Below are positions 1-6,282 of a DNA stretch of 20,473 nucleotides, one piece after another. Every line of letters starts with the position of its first letter. The stretch's first letter is position 1. The stretch spans positions 1 through 20,473 of the forward strand of contig CAZRJG010000038.1 of NCBI GenBank assembly GCA_964600365.1, given 5' to 3'. The translations under genes and the position numbers were made by a program. The notes below the pieces were generated by a model that was not told where the DNA came from, did no database searches, and worked only from the letters and a program-made list of their open reading frames with translations. Origin of the DNA: GCA-020352575 sp964600365. Lineage in GTDB: Bacteria > Actinomycetota > Acidimicrobiia > Spongiisociales > JAENVV01.

Positions 1-1
1 G

Positions 2-712
2 TCGGCGCAGGTCGACGCGCTCGTGGTGGTCGGATCCGATCACCTCCGTCAATTCCAGTGGGGAAACAGCCCGGCGTTCTGCATCGGCAAGGCGGAGCGC
101 TTTGCCTGCACCTTCGAGAACGAGATCCGGACCTTTGGGCTCGAGCCGTGGGAGATGGCTGGCGACCCCGAACTCGCCGGGTGGCTCCTCGGTGGGACGA
201 CCCTGCCCAGGGAGTTCGACTTCGCCATGTCGAACGAGTGGGTGCTGGATCACTCCTTCACCCTTCCGGCGGTGTTCATGGCCCCCGACCTCGACATCCC
301 GATCGTGCCGATCCACACGAACGCCAACATCCCGCCCATCCCCGGACCCGAGCGCTACGCCGGGCTTGGCCGGTGGCTCCGGGAGCGCATCGCATCGGCG
401 CCCTTCGACCGGAGGGTCGCGCTCGTCGCCTCTGGGCACCTCGCCACGGAGATCGGTGGCCCGCGACAGTTCCTCGGAGGGGGCTCACCGGACGAAGAGT
501 TCGATGACGAGGCGGTGCGATGGATGGCCGAAGGCGACCTCGACGCGGCGGTTGCCGGGTGTTCGTTCGAGCGGCTCGCGGCGGCTGGAAACGTGACCGG
601 ACAGTTCCTGAACTTCCTCACTGCACTCGCCGCTGCGGACTCCGGCGCGTCGCTTGCGGAGGCAGTACCGTCCCGATTCGCACACGGTCCGTTCTTCTGG
701 TGGGAAGTGTGA
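2..712 (+). CDS. LigB-like extradiol ring-cleavage dioxygenase, catalytic subunit (5' partial)
   Basis: The frame is open from the window edge, so the N-terminus is missing; 236 residues are visible. The visible start (DALVVVGSDH, then GNSPAFCIGKAERF) matches the second-strand region of class III (LigB/PCA 4,5-dioxygenase beta, MEMO-like fold) extradiol dioxygenases, which use non-heme Fe(II) to open catechol-type rings next to the hydroxyls. The later ASGHLATEIGG segment fits the conserved region near the acid-base histidine. By comparison with about 280 residues for the family, some 45-50 residues are lost; these would carry the first iron ligands, so ligation cannot be checked here. Its stop codon overlaps the GTG of a LigA-like small subunit, which supports a two-subunit LigAB enzyme. 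The substrate cannot be read from the sequence. A GTG lies at 23, but the open frame upstream makes it an internal codon. Confidence 0.8.
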   Translation, partial: SAQVDALVVVGSDHLRQFQWGNSPAFCIGKAERFACTFENEIRTFGLEPWEMAGDPELAGWLLGGTTLPREFDFAMSNEWVLDHSFTLPAVFMAPDLDIPIVPIHTNANIPPIPGPERYAGLGRWLRERIASAPFDRRVALVASGHLATEIGGPRQFLGGGSPDEEFDDEAVRWMAEGDLDAAVAGCSFERLAAAGNVTGQFLNFLTALAAADSGASLAEAVPSRFAHGPFFWWEV

Positions 713-1053
713 GCCGCTTCCAACTCGACAAGTTCATCACGTGGGTCGAGGGCCTCGACGCGGAGGTGGAGGCGTACTCCTCGGATCCCGCTGCCTACGT
801 GGACTCGTGGGAGTCCCGGGCTGCCGCATCACGACTCCCCACTCCCGACTCGGGCACGCTGACCGGTGAGGAGCGTGCTGCCCTGGTGGCAATCGACCAT
901 GGGGAGTTGTATCGCCTCGGCGCCCACCCCTACATGCTCTGGCACTTCGTCGAGGCCGTCCGCGTGTGGGCAGGTGACGCCAGGTGGCCCGAGATGAAGG
1001 AGCGGTACCGCGCCGATGTGATCCCCCACGGTTACCCGGACATCACGACGTGA
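709..1053 (+). CDS. LigA-like small (alpha) subunit of extradiol dioxygenase
   Basis: This 114-residue protein starts at a GTG that overlaps the upstream stop by four bases (GTGA), implying translational coupling and 1:1 production with the LigB-like subunit. The C-terminal half (LTGEERAALVAIDHGELYRLGAHPYMLWH) fits the LigA fold: a helical domain that caps the active site of the beta subunit in protocatechuate 4,5-dioxygenase. The pattern 'LT.EE..A....D...LY.LGAHP' is what I recognise. The N-terminal region (QLDKFITWVEGL, then YVDSWES) also matches LigA-type helices. A longer version reaching back to 520 would overlap the upstream gene by 190 bp with Arg-rich, shadow-like sequence and was not used. 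The gene in turn overlaps the next start by four bases. In some relatives alpha and beta are fused or in the opposite order. Confidence 0.72.
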   Translation: MSRFQLDKFITWVEGLDAEVEAYSSDPAAYVDSWESRAAASRLPTPDSGTLTGEERAALVAIDHGELYRLGAHPYMLWHFVEAVRVWAGDARWPEMKERYRADVIPHGYPDITT

Positions 1054-2717
1054 CCACTCGCTACGACGTCCTCGTCGTCGGCAGCGGCTTCGGGGGGAGT
1101 GTGTCGGCCCTCCGACTCGCCGAGAAGGGCTATTCGGTGGGCGTCCTCGAGGCGGGGAAGCGCTTCGGCGCAGACGACTTCCCCGTTTCCAACTGGCAGG
1201 TCCGCACGTTCCTCTGGTTCCCCCGCCTCGGCATGCGCGGCATCCAGCGCATGACGCTCCTCAAGGACGTCCTCGTGCTGTCGGGTGCGGGTGTCGGCGG
1301 GGGGTCCCTCGTCTACGCGAACACGCTCTACGAACCCCACGACGCGTTCTATCGCGACCCCCTCTGGGCCGAGATGACCGACTGGAAGGCAGAGTTGGCG
1401 CCCTGGTACGCCATGGCCAAGCGCATGCTCGGCGCTGAGGAGTACCCCGGCGAGACCCCCGCCGACGAGGTGATCCGCCACCTCGGAGCGCACTTCGGAG
1501 TCGCAGACTCGTTCACCCACACCCCGGTGGGCGTGTACTTCGGAGCGGCCGGCGAGGAGGTGCCCGATCCCTACTTCGGCGGAGCGGGCCCGGCTCGAGC
1601 TGGCTGCATCGGATGCGGTGGGTGCATGGTCGGGTGCCGGTACAACGCCAAGAACACGCTCGACAAGAACTACCTCCACCTCGCCGAGCGGGCGGGCGCA
1701 ACGGTGCACCCCGAACACGAGGTGGTGGACATCGAACCGCTCGCCAGTGGCGGCTTCCGGGTCACGACGCAGCGGCCGGGCGCGTGGGTGAGGAAGCACC
1801 GCCGGACGTTCGTGGCGCAGGACGTGGTGCTCTCCGCGGGGGCGCTGGGGACGACCCGCCTTCTCCTCCGCCTGGCGGCGGAGGGCCGCTTCAGCGGGTT
1901 GTCCGACCGGGTGGGGAATCGCGTGCTCACGAACTCGGAGGCGATCCTCGGTGCCACGTCGCTCGCCGACGAGGTCGACTACTCCCAGGGCGTGGCGATC
2001 ACCTCGTCGATACACCCGACCCACGACACCCATATCGAACCGGTGCGGTACCCGAAGGGGTCGAACCTCATGGGCCTCCTCGCCACGATCCTCGTCGACG
2101 GGGGAGGGCACATCCCCCGGTGGCTCCGTTTCGTGGGCCAGGTCGCTCGGCACCCGCGCACCTTCCTCCGCTCCCTTTCGGTGCGGAACTGGGCCGAGCG
2201 GTCGGTGATCCTCCTCGTCATGCAGAGCAGGGACAACAGCCTGCGGTTGAGACTCCGGGGGACGCGCAGGCTCACCAGCGAGCAGGGTCACGGCGAGCCG
2301 AATCCGACCTACCTGCCGATTGCCAATGAAGCTGCCCGTGTTGCCGCCGACCACATGGGGGGTATCCCCGGGAGCGCCCTCAACGAGGTGTTGCTCGACA
2401 CCCCCACCACCGCGCACATCCTCGGCGGTGCGAACGTGGGACCCTCCCCCGAGTCGTCCGTGATCGACGGGTATCACCGTGTGTACGGCGTCCCCGGCCT
2501 CCACGTCGTCGACGGATCGGCGATCGGGGCCAACCTCGGCGTCAACCCGTCGCTCACGATCACCGCGATGGCCGAGCGAGCGATGGCGCTCTGGCCGAAC
2601 AACGGAGCGCCGGATGTTCGTGCCCCACTCGGTGAGGGCTATCGGATGGTGGACCCGATCGCCCCGGAGCACCCGTCGGTGCCCACCGGCGTGCTCGGAC
2701 TCGATCCCTGGGGGTGA
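1050..2717 (+). CDS. GMC family FAD oxidoreductase (ChoD/cholesterol-oxidase-like)
   Basis: This 555-residue flavoprotein starts at a GTG overlapping the previous stop by four bases. The N-terminal FAD dinucleotide-binding motif GSGFGG is at residues 11-16, with the ribose-binding Glu34 following. The region VLSGAGVGGGSLVYAN is the GMC signature, and the C-terminus has HILGGANVG and HVVDGSAIGANLGVNPSLTITAMAERA, typical of the cholesterol oxidase/ChoD branch that oxidises sterol or other alcohol groups. Residues 186-196 (CIGCGGCMVGC) form a C-x2-C-x2-C-x3-C ferredoxin-like pattern followed by NAKNTLDKNYL; from memory a similar cysteine cluster recurs in ChoD-like proteins but not in classic GMC oxidases. 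Coupling to a LigAB-like dioxygenase suggests a catabolic pathway for hydroxylated cyclic compounds. The true substrate is unknown. No signal peptide is visible, so it is probably cytoplasmic. Confidence 0.85.
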   Translation: MTTRYDVLVVGSGFGGSVSALRLAEKGYSVGVLEAGKRFGADDFPVSNWQVRTFLWFPRLGMRGIQRMTLLKDVLVLSGAGVGGGSLVYANTLYEPHDAFYRDPLWAEMTDWKAELAPWYAMAKRMLGAEEYPGETPADEVIRHLGAHFGVADSFTHTPVGVYFGAAGEEVPDPYFGGAGPARAGCIGCGGCMVGCRYNAKNTLDKNYLHLAERAGATVHPEHEVVDIEPLASGGFRVTTQRPGAWVRKHRRTFVAQDVVLSAGALGTTRLLLRLAAEGRFSGLSDRVGNRVLTNSEAILGATSLADEVDYSQGVAITSSIHPTHDTHIEPVRYPKGSNLMGLLATILVDGGGHIPRWLRFVGQVARHPRTFLRSLSVRNWAERSVILLVMQSRDNSLRLRLRGTRRLTSEQGHGEPNPTYLPIANEAARVAADHMGGIPGSALNEVLLDTPTTAHILGGANVGPSPESSVIDGYHRVYGVPGLHVVDGSAIGANLGVNPSLTITAMAERAMALWPNNGAPDVRAPLGEGYRMVDPIAPEHPSVPTGVLGLDPWG

Positions 2718-2723
2718 GCCCGG

Positions 2724-3611
2724 TCAGGCGGTGCGGACGCGCCCTGAGAACGCGACTGCGGCGGCACCGCCGATCAGCGCGGCGAGGCCGAGTGCCGTCG
2801 TGGCGGATGGCACGACTCCCTGTGCGGTCGACATGATCGCCGAGACGACCGCTCCGAGGGCGAGCACCGAGGTGACCACGGTCGCGGGGGCGCGATCGAG
2901 CGCCCCGTACCACGTTGACACGTAGCCGAGGAGGAGCACGGAGGTCGTGAGGATCCATGCCCACCCCGTGGGTTCGACACCTGAGAGGGAGGTGAGGCCA
3001 CCGGTGCCCAGGAGCCACGCCCACAGGACGACGGCACCGCCGGCCATGCGGGCGGTCGCGGCCACGGAGACCGGGACGGTGGGGAGGAGCCGCTTCACGA
3101 GGATCGTCTCGACGGACCAGAAGAGGGTTGCGCCGAGGATCATCCACTCGCCGCTGCCCCAGCCCCAGCCCGCCGGCCAACCGAGGAGGAGCTGGCCGGC
3201 TGCGATGGCGCCGAGGCCAAGCCACCCCCACCCTCCGATGCGCTCGCCGAGGAAGGGGATCGCGAGGATCGCCACCCACAGGAACAGGGTCTTGTGGATG
3301 AGTGCTGCGCTCGGCGCGTCTGCCATGCCGAGGCCCTGGAAGAACAGCAGGAACGGGATGCTCCCCCCGACGAGGGCGATCGCCCCCAGCCCTACCCGGG
3401 ACCGTGCATCGATCGAGCCGACCCTGAGGTCCCCGAGCCGGGAGAGGACGAACCCGAGGAGGAGCACGCCGACGAGAGCGTTCTTCGTCGCGGTGAATGT
3501 CGTCACGCTTCCCACTGCTTCGAGGGCCACCTTGTTGACGGGGATCGACACGCCGCTGATCAACGCGGTCCCCAGAGCGAGGCCGATTCCGGTGCGAGTG
3601 CGGGTTTGCAT
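2724..3611 (-). CDS. EamA/DMT-superfamily transporter
   Basis: This 295-residue, very hydrophobic protein has about ten predicted membrane segments in two repeats of five, the layout of EamA (drug/metabolite transporter) permeases. The first repeat begins GLALGTALISGVSIPVNKVAL, and SAALIHKTLFLWVAILA sits at the end of it. The second repeat starts GEWMILGATLFWSVETILVKRLL, with the 'FW.....KR' pattern common in EamA halves. Such proteins export small metabolites or amino acids across the inner membrane, but the substrate cannot be predicted. An SD-like GGGAGAGGAG lies 5 nt before the ATG, and a TAGTCT box at 3637-3642 fits a -10 element. It converges with the GMC oxidoreductase with only 6 bp between stop codons and no visible terminator hairpin, so antisense readthrough is possible. 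Confidence 0.88.
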   Translation of the reverse strand: MQTRTRTGIGLALGTALISGVSIPVNKVALEAVGSVTTFTATKNALVGVLLLGFVLSRLGDLRVGSIDARSRVGLGAIALVGGSIPFLLFFQGLGMADAPSAALIHKTLFLWVAILAIPFLGERIGGWGWLGLGAIAAGQLLLGWPAGWGWGSGEWMILGATLFWSVETILVKRLLPTVPVSVAATARMAGGAVVLWAWLLGTGGLTSLSGVEPTGWAWILTTSVLLLGYVSTWYGALDRAPATVVTSVLALGAVVSAIMSTAQGVVPSATTALGLAALIGGAAAVAFSGRVRTA

Positions 3612-3636
3612 GTGCTCCTCTCCCTGTGTGGGGCGA

Positions 3637-3642
3637 AGACTA
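3637..3642 (-). promoter_or_regulatory. Candidate -10 box for the EamA transporter
   Basis: Read on the minus strand the sequence is TAGTCT. It lies 25 nt before the ATG and is followed by a purine-rich SD (GGGAGAGGAG), giving a short conventional leader. The assignment rests only on sequence and position. Confidence 0.4.
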
Positions 3643-3782
3643 CGCGCCGGCTGCGTGCCCGAACCTCTTGATCCGTGGGATCGTCACGCATGGAGGAGCC
3701 AGGTGGCGACGTCGGCGTGCGTGGTGGGTGGTTCCATCCCTTCCAGCGACCGCGCGACGGTCTGCCCAGGCACCAACGGCGC

Positions 3783-3800
3783 GCTCGGTCGCGACCGAGC
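3783..3800. repeat. Perfect 18-bp palindrome
   Basis: GCTCGGTCGCGACCGAGC equals its own reverse complement with no central spacer. It lies in the non-genic interval between the EamA gene and the lipoprotein hydrolase, about 330 bp before the latter. It could be a regulator site or a chance palindrome within a decayed frame. It is too tight to form an RNA hairpin with a normal loop unless the central bases open. Confidence 0.5.
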
Positions 3801-4115
3801 CCCAACTCGCCGCTGAGTCGGTCGAGGCGGTGGACCATGGCCTCCTCTGAGTGGCCGAACTAGGGCGATCGGATGGTGGGAGCGATCGAGAACTCGCGAT
3901 CGGCGAGAAGCGGTTTGGACGGCCGGGACGACGACGACGTGACGCCGCTCCGAGGCGTCTACTACGGCGACGCCAATCATGCGCTCGCGGTCGGGGTCAC
4001 GATGTCGAGGGGCGACATCACACGAAGGGTCGTCCCCGACCTCGTGCCCACCGACGCATTCCGGGCTGCGCAGTCTGCTCAGCAGGAGGCGTCACGACTG
4101 AACCGACCCCAGCGG

Positions 4116-4121
4116 TACCGT
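4116..4121 (+). promoter_or_regulatory. Candidate -10 box (leaderless) for the lipoprotein hydrolase
   Basis: TACCGT followed by exactly six bases and then the ATG at 4128. No SD is present. This spacing places the transcript start on or next to the start codon, as in leaderless actinobacterial mRNAs, and it supports the choice of 4128 as start. Confidence 0.5.
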
Positions 4122-4127
4122 GGCCCC

Positions 4128-5120
4128 ATGGCCAGGCCGCTCCCCCTCGTGGTGCTCGCCGTCCTCCTCGTGGGGTGCACATCTGCGGTGGCGGATCCAC
4201 CACCGGTGACCATGGCCACGACCACGACGGTGGTGGCGCCCGTCCCGTCGAGCGCCGTTGCCGGGCGTGACTTCCTCGTTGACGGCGAGGAGTGGATCGT
4301 CCCGGCTGGAGCCCCCGTTGCGATCGGGGAGGTCGTCGCCAGGGATGTGATCATCCGCTCCGAGGAGCCCGCCCCTCCGGTGGGGGGAGCCGACTTCGTC
4401 ACCGAGTCGTTCGGCGTGCGCGTCGAACGGGCCATCCCCTATGCCGAGGTGGCGACTGCCGATGGCAGTCGGGAGTTGCTCTTCGACCTGTACACGCCTG
4501 AGGGCGATGGACGAGAGGATCGGCCGGGATTCGTGGCGATCCATGGGGGCGGGTTCTTCGGTGGGAGCCGGCTCGACGTCGCGCCCACGACCCTGTGTGA
4601 GGCCCTCGCGGCGCGGGGGCACGTGTGTGTCTCCATCGACTACCGACTCATCCGCGACGACCCGCCGGTGGGCGAGGGGCCGGTGCTCGCCCGCACGATC
4701 GCTGCGGCCGTTGAGGATGCCGCCTCGGCCGTTGCATGGATGCGCGGGCGGTCCGACGAACTCGGGGTCGACCCGGACCGGATCTCGGCCGGTGGTTCCT
4801 CGGCCGGAGGGATCACCGCGCTGCTGACAGCCTTCACCGTGGAGGGGATTGGCATCCATCGGGTGGTGGATCTCTGGGGGGCCATGTACGGCGAGGTTGA
4901 AGCGATCGACCCCGAAGGCCCACCGGTGTTCATCGTCCACGGAGTGCTTGATCGCACCGTTGCGTTCCCCCTCGCCGTCGACCTCATGGACGAGTTGTCG
5001 CGCGAAGGGGTTCCGTTCGAGGCCTACCCGTTCGCAGACGAGGCGCACGGTGTGCCGCTCGACGCCGAAGTGGACGGGATCCCCCTGGTCGACCGGATCG
5101 CTGCGTTCGTCGGATCGTAA
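4128..5120 (+). CDS. Secreted lipoprotein alpha/beta hydrolase (esterase/lipase-like)
   Basis: The 330-residue product begins with a lipoprotein signal peptide (MARPLPLVVLAVLLVGC), with lipobox LVGC and Cys17 as the lipidated residue, so it should be anchored outside the membrane. A low-complexity Thr/Pro linker follows. The catalytic domain has the oxyanion-hole motif HGGG (139-142), the nucleophile elbow GGSSAGG with Ser225, an acid in HGVLD (Asp275) and a histidine in DEAHG (His307). This is a complete Ser-Asp-His triad of the BD-FAE/hormone-sensitive-lipase-like carboxylesterases, which hydrolyse ester bonds. Start selection rests on the signal peptide and the TACCGT box six bases upstream; the in-frame upstream ATG at 3873 would bury the signal peptide. 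The natural substrate is unknown. It stands alone, 23 bp before the AhpD-like gene, which has its own promoter-like box. Confidence 0.85.
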   Translation: MARPLPLVVLAVLLVGCTSAVADPPPVTMATTTTVVAPVPSSAVAGRDFLVDGEEWIVPAGAPVAIGEVVARDVIIRSEEPAPPVGGADFVTESFGVRVERAIPYAEVATADGSRELLFDLYTPEGDGREDRPGFVAIHGGGFFGGSRLDVAPTTLCEALAARGHVCVSIDYRLIRDDPPVGEGPVLARTIAAAVEDAASAVAWMRGRSDELGVDPDRISAGGSSAGGITALLTAFTVEGIGIHRVVDLWGAMYGEVEAIDPEGPPVFIVHGVLDRTVAFPLAVDLMDELSREGVPFEAYPFADEAHGVPLDAEVDGIPLVDRIAAFVGS

Positions 5121-5131
5121 GCGGCGGGGGC

Positions 5132-5137
5132 TACGCT
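5132..5137 (+). promoter_or_regulatory. Candidate -10 box (leaderless) for the AhpD-like selenoprotein
   Basis: TACGCT, six bases, then the GTG start at 5144. There is no clear SD. Same geometry as at 4116 and 8716. Confidence 0.45.
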
Positions 5138-5143
5138 CGCCGG

Positions 5144-6133
5144 GTGTTCGACTTCGCCGCCTCGCGCTGGCCCGTCCCCGAAGAGATCGTTGATGCACTC
5201 CGATCCACCTGGGTGACGCTCGCCCGGCCCGGCACCTCGTTCACCGGCCCAGAACGAGTCGCCATCGCAGCGGCCACCCGGCAGGCCAAGCAAGGCATTG
5301 CGACCGATCTCGCAGCTCCCGCGACCACCGCCGAGACGGTGCGCATGATCGCCGCCCACCCGGCGCGCACCACGAGCGAGTGGGTCCATGCGCAGGTGGA
5401 TGTGCTGGGCGGGCCAGGCTACGTGGAAACGGTGGGGGTGGTCTCGCAGGTGGTCGCGGTCGATACCTTCACGAGACTCCTCGGGCGCGCGCCCGAGGCG
5501 CTCCCCGAACCAGAGGATGGCGTGCCGACGGGCGATGTTGTCGCAGACCTCAAGCACGGTGGCAAGACGTGGTTCCCGGCAGGTGAGTTCCCCTCACCGC
5601 CGTCCCTCTTGGTAATGGTGCCCGCCGAGGTCGAGGCGCAGAACGTCCTCTCCGACGTCCTCTACATGCCGGGACGCGAGATGGTCCACGCCGACTGGGA
5701 CCGCAACGACCTCCACCGCACGCAGATGGAAGTCGTCGCTGTGAGCGCCTCGCACGCGAACGAGTGCTTCTTCTGAACGATGGCCCACTTGAGGATGCTC
5801 AGTTGGAGCGCCTCGGAGACCGGCCGGAACCTCGACCCCCGGGGGTTGGTCGATGCCTCGGTGGATCCGTTGCCGGGTGCCGGGGGAGATGCCCTCGCTG
5901 CCCTCGGCAGGGCCGTCGTCGAGCGGGCGCCGAACTCATCCCATGCGAAGCGGTTGGCGGAGTCAACCGGTCCCCTCGGCGCCGTCCAGGCCGCTGGCGT
6001 CGCCGCGAATTTCGAGATCATGAACCGCGTGGTGGACGCCGTCGGCCTCCCGCTCGGACGTGGCAACCGCCGCCAGCTCGCTGACGAGATCGCACTCCTC
6101 GGCACCGATCGGTTTCCTCACGCCGAGCACTGA
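5144..6133 (+). CDS. AhpD-like (carboxymuconolactone decarboxylase fold) selenoprotein with CxxU active site
   Basis: Read through one in-frame TGA (5774-5776), the frame gives 329 residues. The N-terminal half is a degenerate CMD/AhpD-like helical domain (for example SFTGPERVAIAAATRQA and GPGYVETVGVVSQVVAVDTF) without active-site cysteines. The catalytic motif follows: Glu196, Cys208, Sec211 and His215, spaced E-x11-C-x2-U-x3-H. This is exactly the AhpD proton-relay/redox motif E-x11-C-x2-C-x3-H, with Sec replacing the second Cys. The C-terminal region (VAANFEIMNRVVDAVGLPLG) resembles the final helices of peroxidase-related AhpD proteins. Without readthrough, the first product would end two residues after Cys208 and the second would begin at an ATG 3 nt later without any SD, so two separate genes are unlikely. 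Predicted role: thiol/selenol peroxide reduction in the cytoplasm. The GTG start has a TACGCT box six bases upstream. A point mutation making a pseudogene is the main alternative. Confidence 0.78.
5774..5776 (+). other. In-frame TGA, predicted selenocysteine codon
   Basis: The TGA follows codons for Glu-Cys-Phe-Phe and precedes Thr-Met-Ala-His, placing it at the second redox position of the AhpD CxxC motif. The same frame continues for 118 further codons to a TGA at 6131-6133. Both flanks have protein-like composition. Confidence 0.75.
5782..5812 (+). promoter_or_regulatory. SECIS-like hairpin directly downstream of the Sec codon
   Basis: The upper stem pairs 5785-5793 with 5798-5806 (CCACUUGAG with CUCAGUUGG): eight pairs including one U-G, and one C-U mismatch. 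It closes the tetraloop GAUG (5794-5797). Three more pairs (5782-5784 with 5810-5812) extend it below a small bulge. Bacterial SECIS elements lie inside the coding region just after UGA and have a small apical loop with a G among its first two bases; here the loop starts 17 nt after the UGA. The structure was found by eye, with no energy calculation. Confidence 0.65.
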
Positions 6134-6188
6134 TCGGATGGCGGTGGGGAGTGGATGTTCGCCTCCCACGTCCCTTCGGGCGGTTCCC

Positions 6189-6206
6189 ATCCCCCGGCCG
6201 GGGGAT
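6189..6206. terminator. Perfect GC-rich 18-bp palindrome, possible terminator after the AhpD-like gene
   Basis: ATCCCCCGGCCGGGGGAT is a perfect palindrome 56 bp after the selenoprotein stop. It could form a stable stem if the central bases open. There is no U-tract, so intrinsic termination is uncertain; it may instead be a protein-binding site or a cruciform-prone element. Confidence 0.35.
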
Positions 6207-6244
6207 CTGAGTGGCCGCCCTCCGACATTCATGACCATCCGCGC

Positions 6245-6250
6245 CATACT
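6245..6250 (+). promoter_or_regulatory. Candidate -10 box of the SDR-TetR operon
   Basis: CATACT lies immediately before the inverted repeat at 6250-6267. A transcript starting about 7 nt downstream would begin inside that repeat, so bound repressor would block initiation. Confidence 0.45.
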
Positions 6251-6267
6251 GAATGAACGATCATTCA
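6250..6267. promoter_or_regulatory. TetR-type operator
   Basis: TGAATGAacgaTCATTCA has perfect 7-bp arms around a 4-bp spacer. It is AT-rich against a GC-rich background, and lies between a CATACT box and the SD of the dehydrogenase gene. The next-but-one gene encodes a TetR-family protein, so the expected ligand-responsive repressor is at hand and autoregulation is likely. Confidence 0.75.
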
Positions 6268-6282
6268 TAAGGAGTGGGCGCG

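Larger units (their letters stand above)
3612..4127. other. Gene-poor interval with coding-like scraps and a perfect 18-bp palindrome
   Basis: No intact gene could be assigned. On the minus strand, 3838 to 3684 reads as two protein-like pieces in different frames (MVHRLDRLSGELGLGRDR, then PLVPGQTVARSLEGM... ending at a TGA at 3684). The shift between them falls near the palindrome at 3783-3800, so this may be a decayed small gene. On the plus strand, 3873-4127 is open and codon-biased in the same frame as the downstream lipoprotein, but a signal peptide with a lipobox begins at 4128, so this is not a credible extension. No tRNA fold was found. Confidence 0.4.

Noticed and set aside
1032..2672. 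A 546-codon minus-strand frame
   Set aside because: Antisense to the GMC oxidoreductase; rich in Arg, His, Gly and Asp with no recognisable motif.
3873..4127. In-frame N-terminal extension of the lipoprotein hydrolase
   Set aside because: It would place a clear signal peptide and lipobox 85 residues into the protein; the ATG at 4128 has a TACCGT box at the right distance.
5780..6133. A separate 117-residue gene starting at ATG 5780
   Set aside because: It is in the same frame as the upstream AhpD-like part, begins 3 nt after the TGA, has no SD, and its first residues complete the CxxU-x3-H motif. One readthrough product is the better explanation.
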